Below, one piece after another: positions 1 to 5,434 of a DNA stretch of 6,960 nucleotides. The notes beneath the pieces were generated by a model. The model saw only the letters and a program-made list of their open reading frames with translations. It searched no databases and was not told where the DNA came from. Positions within the stretch are counted from its first letter, which is position 1. Each line of letters opens with the position of its first letter. The translations under genes and the position numbers were made by a program. Source of the stretch: Candidatus Poribacteria bacterium WGA-3G (GTDB lineage: Bacteria; Poribacteria; WGA-4E; WGA-3G); the NCBI GenBank assembly GCA_000406005.1, contig ASZN01000135.1, positions 1 to 6,960 on the forward strand, in the 5' to 3' direction.

Positions 1-113
1 ACTCTTTTGTAGCATAGGCTGTTAGCCTGTGTCCTGAGAACGTCTCGGTCTCTTCAGAGTTTACTCGCTAACGGAGCGTCATATCGTCAAAAGTGCGTAA
101 GTCCTATTTTTTT
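1..113. repeat. Partial MITE-like palindromic element at left edge
   Basis: This gene-free stretch begins with a block at 2-25 that recurs with one mismatch at 2850-2873. Positions 13-20 and 24-31 form a stem-loop (CATAGGCT / AGCCTGTG, one G-T pair, loop GTT). Smaller dyads follow at 36-39/43-46 (GAGA/TCTC) and 66-69/75-78 (CGCT/AGCG). The right end at 94-113 (TGCGTAAGT, then CCTA and a T run) is the reverse complement of the start of the 2825-2873 fragment. The simplest reading is a small non-coding element with inverted ends whose left end lies just outside the window. No open reading frame in it looks real. The repeat match and the hairpin are seen directly; the mobile nature is inferred. 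Confidence 0.5.
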
Positions 114-148
114 CACACCGCGCCGCATCATGTAACGGTTTGAAAACG

Positions 149-766
149 CTAAAACTCCCACTGTAACAGTGTAATCCGGTTATGCCAGACGAGCATGCCT
201 GTCGCTGTACCGATCACCGCACCGACGATGACATCTGAGGGATAGTGCCGTCCTAAATAGACGCGTGAAAAACTGACGAGTCCAGCACCGAGATAGAGCG
301 GGATTCGCCATTTCGGGTACGCATACCCTAAAATGGTTGCGACACTGAACGTAATAGACGCGTGTCCTGAGGGCATCGCAGGATTGCCGAGCGTCTCATC
401 GAGGGGTCGCTTCCTGCCAACCAATCTTTTCATACCGAACGTTATAATCCCTGCTCCCATGTATGCTGAGGACAAGAGTTTTCCGGTTTTTCGGTGCGAT
501 TCGTTTCCGTACGCCATGAGAAGGATTGACGCACCCATCACGCCTCGGTAGTCACCAAGGTCTGAGATCCCCTCCATAATTGTCCACATCGGTTCTCGGC
601 GTGGCGGCGCATCGTAGGTGCGATCAAATAGCGTTTGGTCCCAGCGTGACAAGAAAGTTTCGGCATCCGCATCTAATCCAGTAGCACAGCAGAGCATCAG
701 AATAGATATAATGGACAGCGGTTTAAAGTGTTTTGCGAAGCCGTGACTCGTAGACCCGTGCTGCAC
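149..766 (-). CDS. PAP2-family membrane-associated lipid phosphatase
   Basis: This is a type 2 phosphatidic acid phosphatase (PAP2 superfamily) protein of about 205 residues. The full three-part signature is present: K-x6-RP (K113 to P121), PSGH (132-135, with the catalytic-cycle His135) and SR-x5-H-x3-D (S167, R168, H174, D178). Family members remove phosphate from lipid phosphates or pyrophosphates such as phosphatidic acid, undecaprenyl pyrophosphate or lipid A. The substrate cannot be read from the sequence. The N-terminus has a hydrophobic stretch that could be a signal peptide or first membrane helix, and about five further hydrophobic segments fit an integral membrane protein with its active site at the outer face. 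I chose the GTG at 766 because GGAG lies 7 nt ahead of it. A TTG at 787 (212 residues) has only a weaker AGGGAAG 11 nt upstream. It lies downstream of the LamG genes on the same strand, behind a likely terminator, so it is probably a separate unit. Confidence 0.9.
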   Translation of the reverse strand: MQHGSTSHGFAKHFKPLSIISILMLCCATGLDADAETFLSRWDQTLFDRTYDAPPRREPMWTIMEGISDLGDYRGVMGASILLMAYGNESHRKTGKLLSSAYMGAGIITFGMKRLVGRKRPLDETLGNPAMPSGHASITFSVATILGYAYPKWRIPLYLGAGLVSFSRVYLGRHYPSDVIVGAVIGTATGMLVWHNRITLLQWEF

Positions 767-773
767 GATGAAA

Positions 774-777
774 CTCC
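774..777 (-). promoter_or_regulatory. Shine-Dalgarno site deciding the PAP2 start
   Basis: On the minus strand GGAG lies 7 nt before the GTG at 766. It sits inside the reading frame that would be opened by the alternative TTG at 787, which favours the shorter protein. Confidence 0.5.
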
Positions 778-810
778 AATTGACCAATAACGTTATGTCT
801 TCCCTGATTG

Positions 811-864
811 TAAAAATTGGATAGGCACGCCACCAGCGGTGTTATCGCGTTCCAGTGGCGCGCC
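811..864 (-). terminator. Likely intrinsic terminator after the LamG genes
   Basis: Positions 824-833 and 855-864 are complementary at 9 of 10 bases (GGCACGCCAC against GTGGCGCGCC), giving a GC-rich stem with a 21-nt loop. Read on the minus strand, five T residues (812-816) follow after a 7-nt gap. It lies 28 nt past the stop codon of the 893-1729 gene and ahead of the phosphatase gene, where a terminator is expected. The large loop and the gap before the T run make it imperfect. Confidence 0.45.
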
Positions 865-892
865 AGAAGTGGATGACTCTTTTTCGTTGACC

Positions 893-1729
893 CTAATTCG
901 ACTTAAGTTTCGCCCAAGTCGTTGTGAGTTTGCCTTGTGCCTCTACTGCGGTGAGTGTTGCACTAACGCCGTTGTTCATAATATCATTGACCTCTGCCTC
1001 CGACAAACCGCGTTTCCAGATGTTCAGGTCATCCATCAACCCAGTAAAAGGTCGGTTATTGTCAATGTTATATCCGACGCGAGCACCCTGATCCCAATCG
1101 CCTGCGATAAGCGTATCAAGGCGAGCCGCTTCTTCACCGACTTTTTCACCGTTGATGTAGAGAACGGCTAATGCGTCAGCGCGACTGTACGTGCCTGCGT
1201 AATGCTGCCATTCATTGGCTTTGTTTTCGCCAGCACGGATGTCAAATATCGTCCTACTCGGGTTAGGTCCCCGATTGAGCCAACGAAAATTTCCGTCCCC
1301 ACGTGCTTCTGGGTGTATAAGCCACGTGCCATCGGCTGCGCGTGCGTTGAAAATTGCCATATCCGATACGGATTCGACGTTAATCCACGCCAGAAGACTC
1401 ATGCCTTCGGTGGGGATGTCCGCAGCCTTGACATTGGGGCCGTCTAAATCAAGGAAGCTGCCGGATGCGAAATGGGCGGCTTTCCCAAACTTCCCGTCAT
1501 TAGATTGCGTGACATCGCCATTAATCTCGCCATCGTAGCCACGTCCGGACTTTTCAAGGACGGTATTTCCGTCAAAGTCTTCGTAGTCGAAATACAGGAC
1601 CAAATCCGGATCTAAAACCTGAGCGGATGCGTCCTGAACTTCTGCTGTAAGCATACAGAGAGCACCTACCAGAAGTAAGCACACCAGATAAGAGACCAGA
1701 TAAGAGGTCAGTTTAAGATTCCGTTGCAT
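893..1729 (-). CDS. Secreted LamG-fold (concanavalin A-like) protein, copy A
   Basis: This 278-residue protein has an N-terminal signal peptide: a basic start (MQRNLK), a hydrophobic core at about 9-28, and a likely signal peptidase I site after ASA at 34-36. A single LamG/laminin-G-like jelly-roll domain covers about 42-253. Family-typical features are the LVLYFDYE opening strand, FGKAAHFASGSFLDL, a central EGMSLLAWINVE strand, VLYINGEKVG, and the closing GLMDDLNIWKRGLSEAEV. Such domains usually bind carbohydrate or protein, and no catalytic residues are visible, so adhesion or matrix binding outside the cytoplasm is an inference. A short tail (about 261-278) ending in AKLKSN follows the domain. 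The ATG has GGAGGA 9 nt upstream. The neighbour at 1888-2718 is a paralogue, identical at roughly three quarters of mature positions by eye, so the pair arose by tandem duplication. Confidence 0.88.
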   Translation of the reverse strand: MQRNLKLTSYLVSYLVCLLLVGALCMLTAEVQDASAQVLDPDLVLYFDYEDFDGNTVLEKSGRGYDGEINGDVTQSNDGKFGKAAHFASGSFLDLDGPNVKAADIPTEGMSLLAWINVESVSDMAIFNARAADGTWLIHPEARGDGNFRWLNRGPNPSRTIFDIRAGENKANEWQHYAGTYSRADALAVLYINGEKVGEEAARLDTLIAGDWDQGARVGYNIDNNRPFTGLMDDLNIWKRGLSEAEVNDIMNNGVSATLTAVEAQGKLTTTWAKLKSN

Positions 1730-1765
1730 TTTTTGAAATCCTCCATTACCGAGATATTCCTAATA

Positions 1766-1830
1766 GGAAAGATGGAAGAATGGAAGGAGGGTGGAACTTC
1801 CCGACGCTTCCAATCTTCCTGTCTTCCAAC
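1766..1830. repeat. Inverted array of 8-bp repeats (hairpin) between LamG genes
   Basis: The left arm is a run of octamers: GGAAAGAT (1766-1773), GGAAGAAT (1774-1781) and GGAAGGAG (1782-1789). The right arm is CTTCCAAT (1807-1814), CTTCCTGT (1815-1822) and CTTCCAAC (1823-1830). The arms pair at 12 of 13 bases across 1774-1786/1807-1819, and less well beyond. It lies in the 157-bp gap after the stop of copy B and before the ribosome site of copy A. It could fold in a shared transcript and affect 3'-end stability or copy A expression, or it may simply be a dispersed repeat. There is no T run to make it a clear terminator. Confidence 0.65.
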
Positions 1831-1887
1831 TTTTCAAGCAAACGAACCGATCTTGCGTCCGTTCTGGTGGATGTATCGCTATCTACA

Positions 1888-2718
1888 TTAATTTGACTTG
1901 AGTTTCCCCCAAGCCGTTGCGAGTTTGCCGTGCGCCTCAACAGCGAAGAATTCTTCGAGACCGAGGTCCATAATGGAATTGACCTCTTCCTCTGTCAAAC
2001 CGCGTTTCCAGACGTTAAGTTCATCCATCAATCCGGCGAAGGGGCGATTGTTGTCAATATTATATCCGACGCGAGCACCGGAATCCCAATCCCCTGCGAT
2101 AGGCGTGCCGACGCGCGCTTTTTCTTCACCGACATTCACACCGTTGATGTAGAGAACGGCTAAGCCATCGGCGCGGCTGAACGTCCCAGCGTAATGTACC
2201 CACTCGTTGGCTTTGTTTTTGCCATTGCGGATGTCAAAAATCGTTGCACCGCCTGCACTCCGGTTCAGCCAACGATAGTTACCGTCGCCGCGTGCTTCCG
2301 GATGAACAAGCCATGTATTATCGCCTGCGCGGGCGTTGAAAATTGCCATATCCCCAACGTTATCAACGTGAATCCACGCCACAATACTCATCCCTTCCGT
2401 AGGAATATGGTCAGGGTCTATATTCGGACCGTCTAAGTCCAGAAAACTGCCAGATGTAAATTCGGCGGCTTTCCCGAACTTACCGTCGTCCGACTGCACA
2501 ACCTTCCCATTGATTGCACCATCGTAACCGTTTCCAGACTTTTCGACGACGGTATCTCCAGCGAATTCTTCATAGTCGAAATACAGCACTAAATCAGGGT
2601 CTAAGACCTGGGTTGATGCGAATTCTGTCGTATAGAGACAGAACACGCCGATCAACAGTAAACACACCAGATAAGTCGGCAGCTTACAAGCCGATATTAC
2701 AAATAGATTACGTTTCAT
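1888..2718 (-). CDS. Secreted LamG-fold (concanavalin A-like) protein, copy B
   Basis: This 276-residue paralogue of the 893-1729 product has the same plan. A signal peptide (MKRN basic start, hydrophobic core at about 12-30, likely cleavage after AST at 34-36) leads into mature QVLDPDLVLYFDYE, then one LamG-like domain at about 42-252 closing with GLMDELNVWKRGLTEEEV. The most constant stretches between the copies are the mature N-terminus, DMAIFNAR, HPEARGDGN, GARVGYNIDNNRPF and the tail. The segments at 101-104 and 154-157 differ most and are candidate surface loops. The tail (about 259-276, ending GKLKSN) is kept although the linker before it has diverged. The ATG has AAAGGAG 8 nt upstream. 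It is the first gene of the minus-strand pair, and its promoter should lie in 2730-2880. The function is inferred to be extracellular binding, with no ligand evident. Confidence 0.88.
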   Translation of the reverse strand: MKRNLFVISACKLPTYLVCLLLIGVFCLYTTEFASTQVLDPDLVLYFDYEEFAGDTVVEKSGNGYDGAINGKVVQSDDGKFGKAAEFTSGSFLDLDGPNIDPDHIPTEGMSIVAWIHVDNVGDMAIFNARAGDNTWLVHPEARGDGNYRWLNRSAGGATIFDIRNGKNKANEWVHYAGTFSRADGLAVLYINGVNVGEEKARVGTPIAGDWDSGARVGYNIDNNRPFAGLMDELNVWKRGLTEEEVNSIMDLGLEEFFAVEAHGKLATAWGKLKSN

Positions 2719-2824
2719 TTTGAGATCTCCTTTAAAAATAGAAGAAAGCTATTTATTGGTTTTTTGCCAACCGGATACACTTCTTGTTATTAAGTTTAAC
2801 ACGTTCTCGTTTCTGTGTGCAATG

Positions 2825-2873
2825 AAAAATAGAGAACTTACGCATTCTTCTCTTTTGTAGCATAGACTGTTAG
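2825..2873. repeat. Truncated copy of the left-edge palindromic element
   Basis: Positions 2850-2873 match 2-25 at 23 of 24 bases. Positions 2825-2844 (AAAAATAG, three bases, ACTTACGCA) match the reverse complement of 94-113, apart from a 2-bp length difference between AAAAATAG and ACTTACGCA. The copy stops at 2873, in the middle of the hairpin that is complete at 13-31, so it looks like one end of the element broken off next to the heptamer array. This explains a good part of the 309-bp gene-free gap at 2719-3027. Confidence 0.55.
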
Positions 2874-2880
2874 TAAGAAG

Positions 2881-2959
2881 TTGCCAGTGGCCAGTTTCGA
2901 GTTTCCAGTTAAGAGTCTTTTCTGGTAACTGGTAACTGGCCACTGGTAACTGGTAACTG
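2881..2959. repeat. Inverted array of 7-bp repeats (long hairpin)
   Basis: The left arm reads in strict 7-bp register: TTGCCAG, TGGCCAG, TTTCGAG, TTTCCAG (2881-2908). After a 13-nt spacer, the right arm at 2922-2956 is CTGGTAA, CTGGTAA, CTGGCCA, CTGGTAA, CTGGTAA, then CTG. The units are reverse complements of each other. Pairing 2881-2908 with 2922-2949 gives 24 of 28 base pairs, including one unit that matches 7 of 7 (TGGCCAG/CTGGCCA). It lies between the divergent LamG and kdsB units, about 90 bp before kdsB. There are no spacers of CRISPR type. It recalls the heptanucleotide tandem repeats known from some cyanobacteria, but the unit differs. Confidence 0.8.
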
Positions 2960-3035
2960 AAAAATCACTTGTTTATTTTTTCGGTTTGCGTTAAACTGAT
3001 TGAGGAAGTTAAAAGAAAAAATTTGAAGTGTTACC

Positions 3036-3041
3036 AAAGGA
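3036..3041 (+). promoter_or_regulatory. Shine-Dalgarno site deciding the kdsB start
   Basis: AAAGGA lies 7 nt before the TTG at 3049. The upstream GTG at 3028 has no comparable site at a workable distance; the nearest purine-rich candidate, GAGGAAG at 3002-3008, is 19 nt away. Confidence 0.5.
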
Positions 3042-3048
3042 CAAAAGG

Positions 3049-3789
3049 TTGCAAAGTGTAGGGATTATTCCAGCCCGCTATGCCTCAAGCCGTTTTGAGG
3101 GGAAAGCGTTGGCAGATCTTTTCGGGAAACCGATGGTCCAGCATGTCTATGAAAGGGCGTGTCGCGCCCAGACACTGGATAAGGTGATCGTCGCAACGGA
3201 TGACCGACGGATTTACGATGCTGTAACCGAATTCGGTGGGAACGTCGAAATGACCGGTGAATGCGATACCGGTACTGAACGCGTCGCCGTTGTCGCTGAC
3301 CGATTAAAATGCGACATCATCGCCAACATACAAGGCGATGAACCGCTACTTAAACCCGAACAGATAGACTTAATGATACAACCTTTCCTCAACAAACCGG
3401 AAGTCCAGGTCTGTACATTAAAACAGCGCGTTAAAACGGTTCTCGATTACCGAGATATTAACGTTGTCAAGGTTGTTACAAATCTCCGCGGCGATGCGTT
3501 ATACTTTTCGCGTGCAGCTATGCCTGGCAGAATTAGTGAAACCGAACTACACAAATTTCCTGTGTATCGGCATGTCGGGTTGTACGCTTACCGGAGAGAA
3601 CAGCTCCTCGCCTTTACAAACTGGCAGAGAACACCTTATGAACTCGCTGAAGGGCTCGAGCAGCTACGCTTTTTGGAAAATGGGGTCCCTATTCATGTCG
3701 TCGAAACGGAGACCCCGCTTATCGGGGTCGATGTGCCTGCCGATTTGGAACGCGTGAAACAGATTTTTAAACCTGACTTTAAAACTTGA
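3049..3789 (+). CDS. kdsB: 3-deoxy-manno-octulosonate cytidylyltransferase (CMP-Kdo synthetase)
   Basis: It transfers CMP from CTP to Kdo, giving CMP-Kdo and pyrophosphate in the cytoplasm, the activation step before Kdo enters lipid A-core or capsule. Numbered from the TTG (246 residues; E. coli about 248), the nucleotide-binding loop is IPARYASSRFEGK (7-19, with R10, R15, K19). QGDEPL (95-100) supplies metal-binding Asp97, YFSRA is at 152-156, HVGLYAY at 175-181, EQLR at 204-207, and GVDVPADLE (226-234) supplies the second metal Asp228. The usual Pro in the R-x-PGK loop is Glu here. I prefer the TTG at 3049 because of AAAGGA 7 nt upstream and because it gives five residues before IIPARY, as in E. 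coli. An in-frame GTG at 3028 would add seven residues. pyrG starts 13 bp downstream, so the two are surely co-transcribed. Confidence 0.93.
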   Translation: MQSVGIIPARYASSRFEGKALADLFGKPMVQHVYERACRAQTLDKVIVATDDRRIYDAVTEFGGNVEMTGECDTGTERVAVVADRLKCDIIANIQGDEPLLKPEQIDLMIQPFLNKPEVQVCTLKQRVKTVLDYRDINVVKVVTNLRGDALYFSRAAMPGRISETELHKFPVYRHVGLYAYRREQLLAFTNWQRTPYELAEGLEQLRFLENGVPIHVVETETPLIGVDVPADLERVKQIFKPDFKT

Positions 3790-3802
3790 CAAGGAAATTT
3801 TC

Positions 3803-5434
3803 ATGACAAAGTATATTTTCGTGACGGGCGGCGTTATCTCTGGAATCGGTAAAGGGATTACAACCGCATCCCTCGGTAGATTGCTCATCAATCGCGGATT
3901 CAAGATAATCGTCGTCAAAATTGATCCGTACCTCAACGTTGATGCCGGTGTGATGAATCCGTTCCAACACGGTGAGGTCTTCGTCACCCACGATGGTGCG
4001 GAAACAGACCTTGACCTCGGGAATTATGAGCGGTTTCTCGGCATGGATCTGAACAGGTATTCTAACTTTACGACGGGTTCCGTCTATCAGGAAGTCATTG
4101 CAAAAGAGCGGCGCGGCGATTATCTCGGTCAAACCGTGCAGCTGATTCCGCATATTACCGATGAGATCAAACGGCGCATCTACCAGATCGGAGAAAATAA
4201 CAAAGCCGAAATCGTCATTACCGAAATCGGCGGCACGATCGGCGACTTTGAGATGCCACCCTTCGTTGAAGCCATCCGCCAGATGGCAGTCGAAGTCGGA
4301 CGCGAGAACACCATGTTCCTCCATGTATCCCTCATTTACACGCTACCTAACGGCGAAAGCAAAAGCAAACCGACACAGCACAGCATCCGTAAACTCCAAG
4401 AATTGGGGGTCCAGCCAGATGTGTTGCTCTGCCGAACGAGTCAGACCTTAGATGACGCTTTCCGCCGAAAAATCGCGCTCCTCTGCGGCATTTCTGAGGA
4501 TGGCATTTTTGAAGGATTGGACACGAAATGCGTCGATGAAATTCCGCTGAATTTTGAACGTCAAGGGATGGGACATCTCGTTTCAAAGAGGCTCGGACTT
4601 GAAGCACGCGCACCGATGGATGCCGAATGGGCTGAGATGGTCGAAAAACTGAAAAACCCGAAGCAGCGCGCCCGCGTCGCCATCGTCGGAAAATACACAA
4701 CCGGCAACGATGCCTATGTCAGTGTACAGGAAGCCCTCAAACACGGTGGCATCGCGAACGAAGCCGATGTCGAAATCGAGTGGGTAGAAGCCGAATCGCT
4801 GACGGAACATCCGAACCTCGACGCTGTTTTTGAAAATGCCGATGGTATACTCGTTCCAGGCGGATTCGGTTACCGAGGGATTGAAGGCATGATTGTCGCC
4901 GCACGATACGCTCGTGAAAACAAAATACCCTACTTCGGATTATGCCTCGGAATGCAGTGCCTCGTAATTGAGTTCTCTCGGAACGTGGCGAATCTCGAAA
5001 AAGCAAATAGCACAGAAGTCGACGAAAACACACCGCACCCTGTTATAGATTTAATGCATGACCAGCAATCGGTCGCTGACCTCGGCGCAACGATGCGGCT
5101 CGGACACTATTCGTGCGTCCTCAAAGAAGATACAAAAAGTTACGCCGCGTATCAACAACCCATTATTGTCGAACGGCACCGGCATCGCTATGAACTAAAT
5201 AACCAATACCGATCGCAATTAGAATCGGCAGGACTCTGTTTTAGTGGCGTGTCTCCGGACGAAAGCCTCGTTGAAATCGCCGAGGTAACAGATCACCCTT
5301 GGATGGTGGGTTCGCAATTCCACCCCGAATTTCAATCCAAACCGCTGACACCGCATCCGCTTTTCCGTGAATTCATCGCCGCCGTGCTCGCCTATCAGTG
5401 TAAAAGTGAAACCGTGGAAGGAGAAGAAGAATAA
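3803..5434 (+). CDS. pyrG: CTP synthase (glutamine-hydrolysing)
   Basis: It converts UTP, ATP and glutamine to CTP, the last step of de novo pyrimidine nucleotide synthesis. At 543 residues it is full length (E. coli 545). The N-terminal amidoligase domain (about 1-270) has the P-loop-like GGVISGIGKG (9-18), KIDPYLNVDAG (39-49), HGEVFVTHDGAETDLDLG (56-73) and EIGGTIGDFE (141-150). The C-terminal class I glutamine amidotransferase domain (about 290-535) has GGFGYRG (353-359), the nucleophile Cys381 in GLCLGMQ, ANSTE (401-405), ERHRHRYELNN (457-467), and the His507/Glu509 pair in FHPEF. All catalytic residues are present. The ATG has AAGGAA 6 nt upstream. Its product CTP is the substrate of KdsB encoded just before it, and a kdsB-pyrG pairing is known from several Gram-negative groups. 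The acidic C-terminus (VEGEEE) is encoded by the DNA that also forms the next gene's ribosome site. Confidence 0.97.
   Translation: MTKYIFVTGGVISGIGKGITTASLGRLLINRGFKIIVVKIDPYLNVDAGVMNPFQHGEVFVTHDGAETDLDLGNYERFLGMDLNRYSNFTTGSVYQEVIAKERRGDYLGQTVQLIPHITDEIKRRIYQIGENNKAEIVITEIGGTIGDFEMPPFVEAIRQMAVEVGRENTMFLHVSLIYTLPNGESKSKPTQHSIRKLQELGVQPDVLLCRTSQTLDDAFRRKIALLCGISEDGIFEGLDTKCVDEIPLNFERQGMGHLVSKRLGLEARAPMDAEWAEMVEKLKNPKQRARVAIVGKYTTGNDAYVSVQEALKHGGIANEADVEIEWVEAESLTEHPNLDAVFENADGILVPGGFGYRGIEGMIVAARYARENKIPYFGLCLGMQCLVIEFSRNVANLEKANSTEVDENTPHPVIDLMHDQQSVADLGATMRLGHYSCVLKEDTKSYAAYQQPIIVERHRHRYELNNQYRSQLESAGLCFSGVSPDESLVEIAEVTDHPWMVGSQFHPEFQSKPLTPHPLFREFIAAVLAYQCKSETVEGEEE
5416..5423 (+). promoter_or_regulatory. 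Ribosome-binding site of the larA-like gene inside pyrG
   Basis: GGAAGGAG lies 10 nt before the ATG at 5434 and within the last codons of pyrG. Together with the TAATG stop-start overlap it indicates translational coupling. Confidence 0.7.

Noticed and set aside
1746..1940. A 64-residue minus-strand frame between the LamG genes
   Set aside because: It overlaps the end of copy B in another frame and crosses the octamer hairpin, with no homology recognised.
2749..2943. A 64-residue minus-strand frame in the divergent gap
   Set aside because: It is made largely from the heptamer array and the repeat fragment, so it is not a credible protein.
2881..2959. Heptamer array considered as a CRISPR array
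   Set aside because: The units are 7 bp, directly adjacent and in two orientations, with no unique spacers and no cas genes.
2969..2996. Possible kdsB promoter TTGTTT - 16 nt - TTAAAC
   Set aside because: Only about half of the consensus bases match in each box, and promoter consensus in this lineage is uncertain.
3779..4324. A 181-residue open frame on the minus strand
   Set aside because: It lies wholly antisense to the end of kdsB and the start of pyrG, has no recognisable motif, and mirrors strongly conserved coding sequence.
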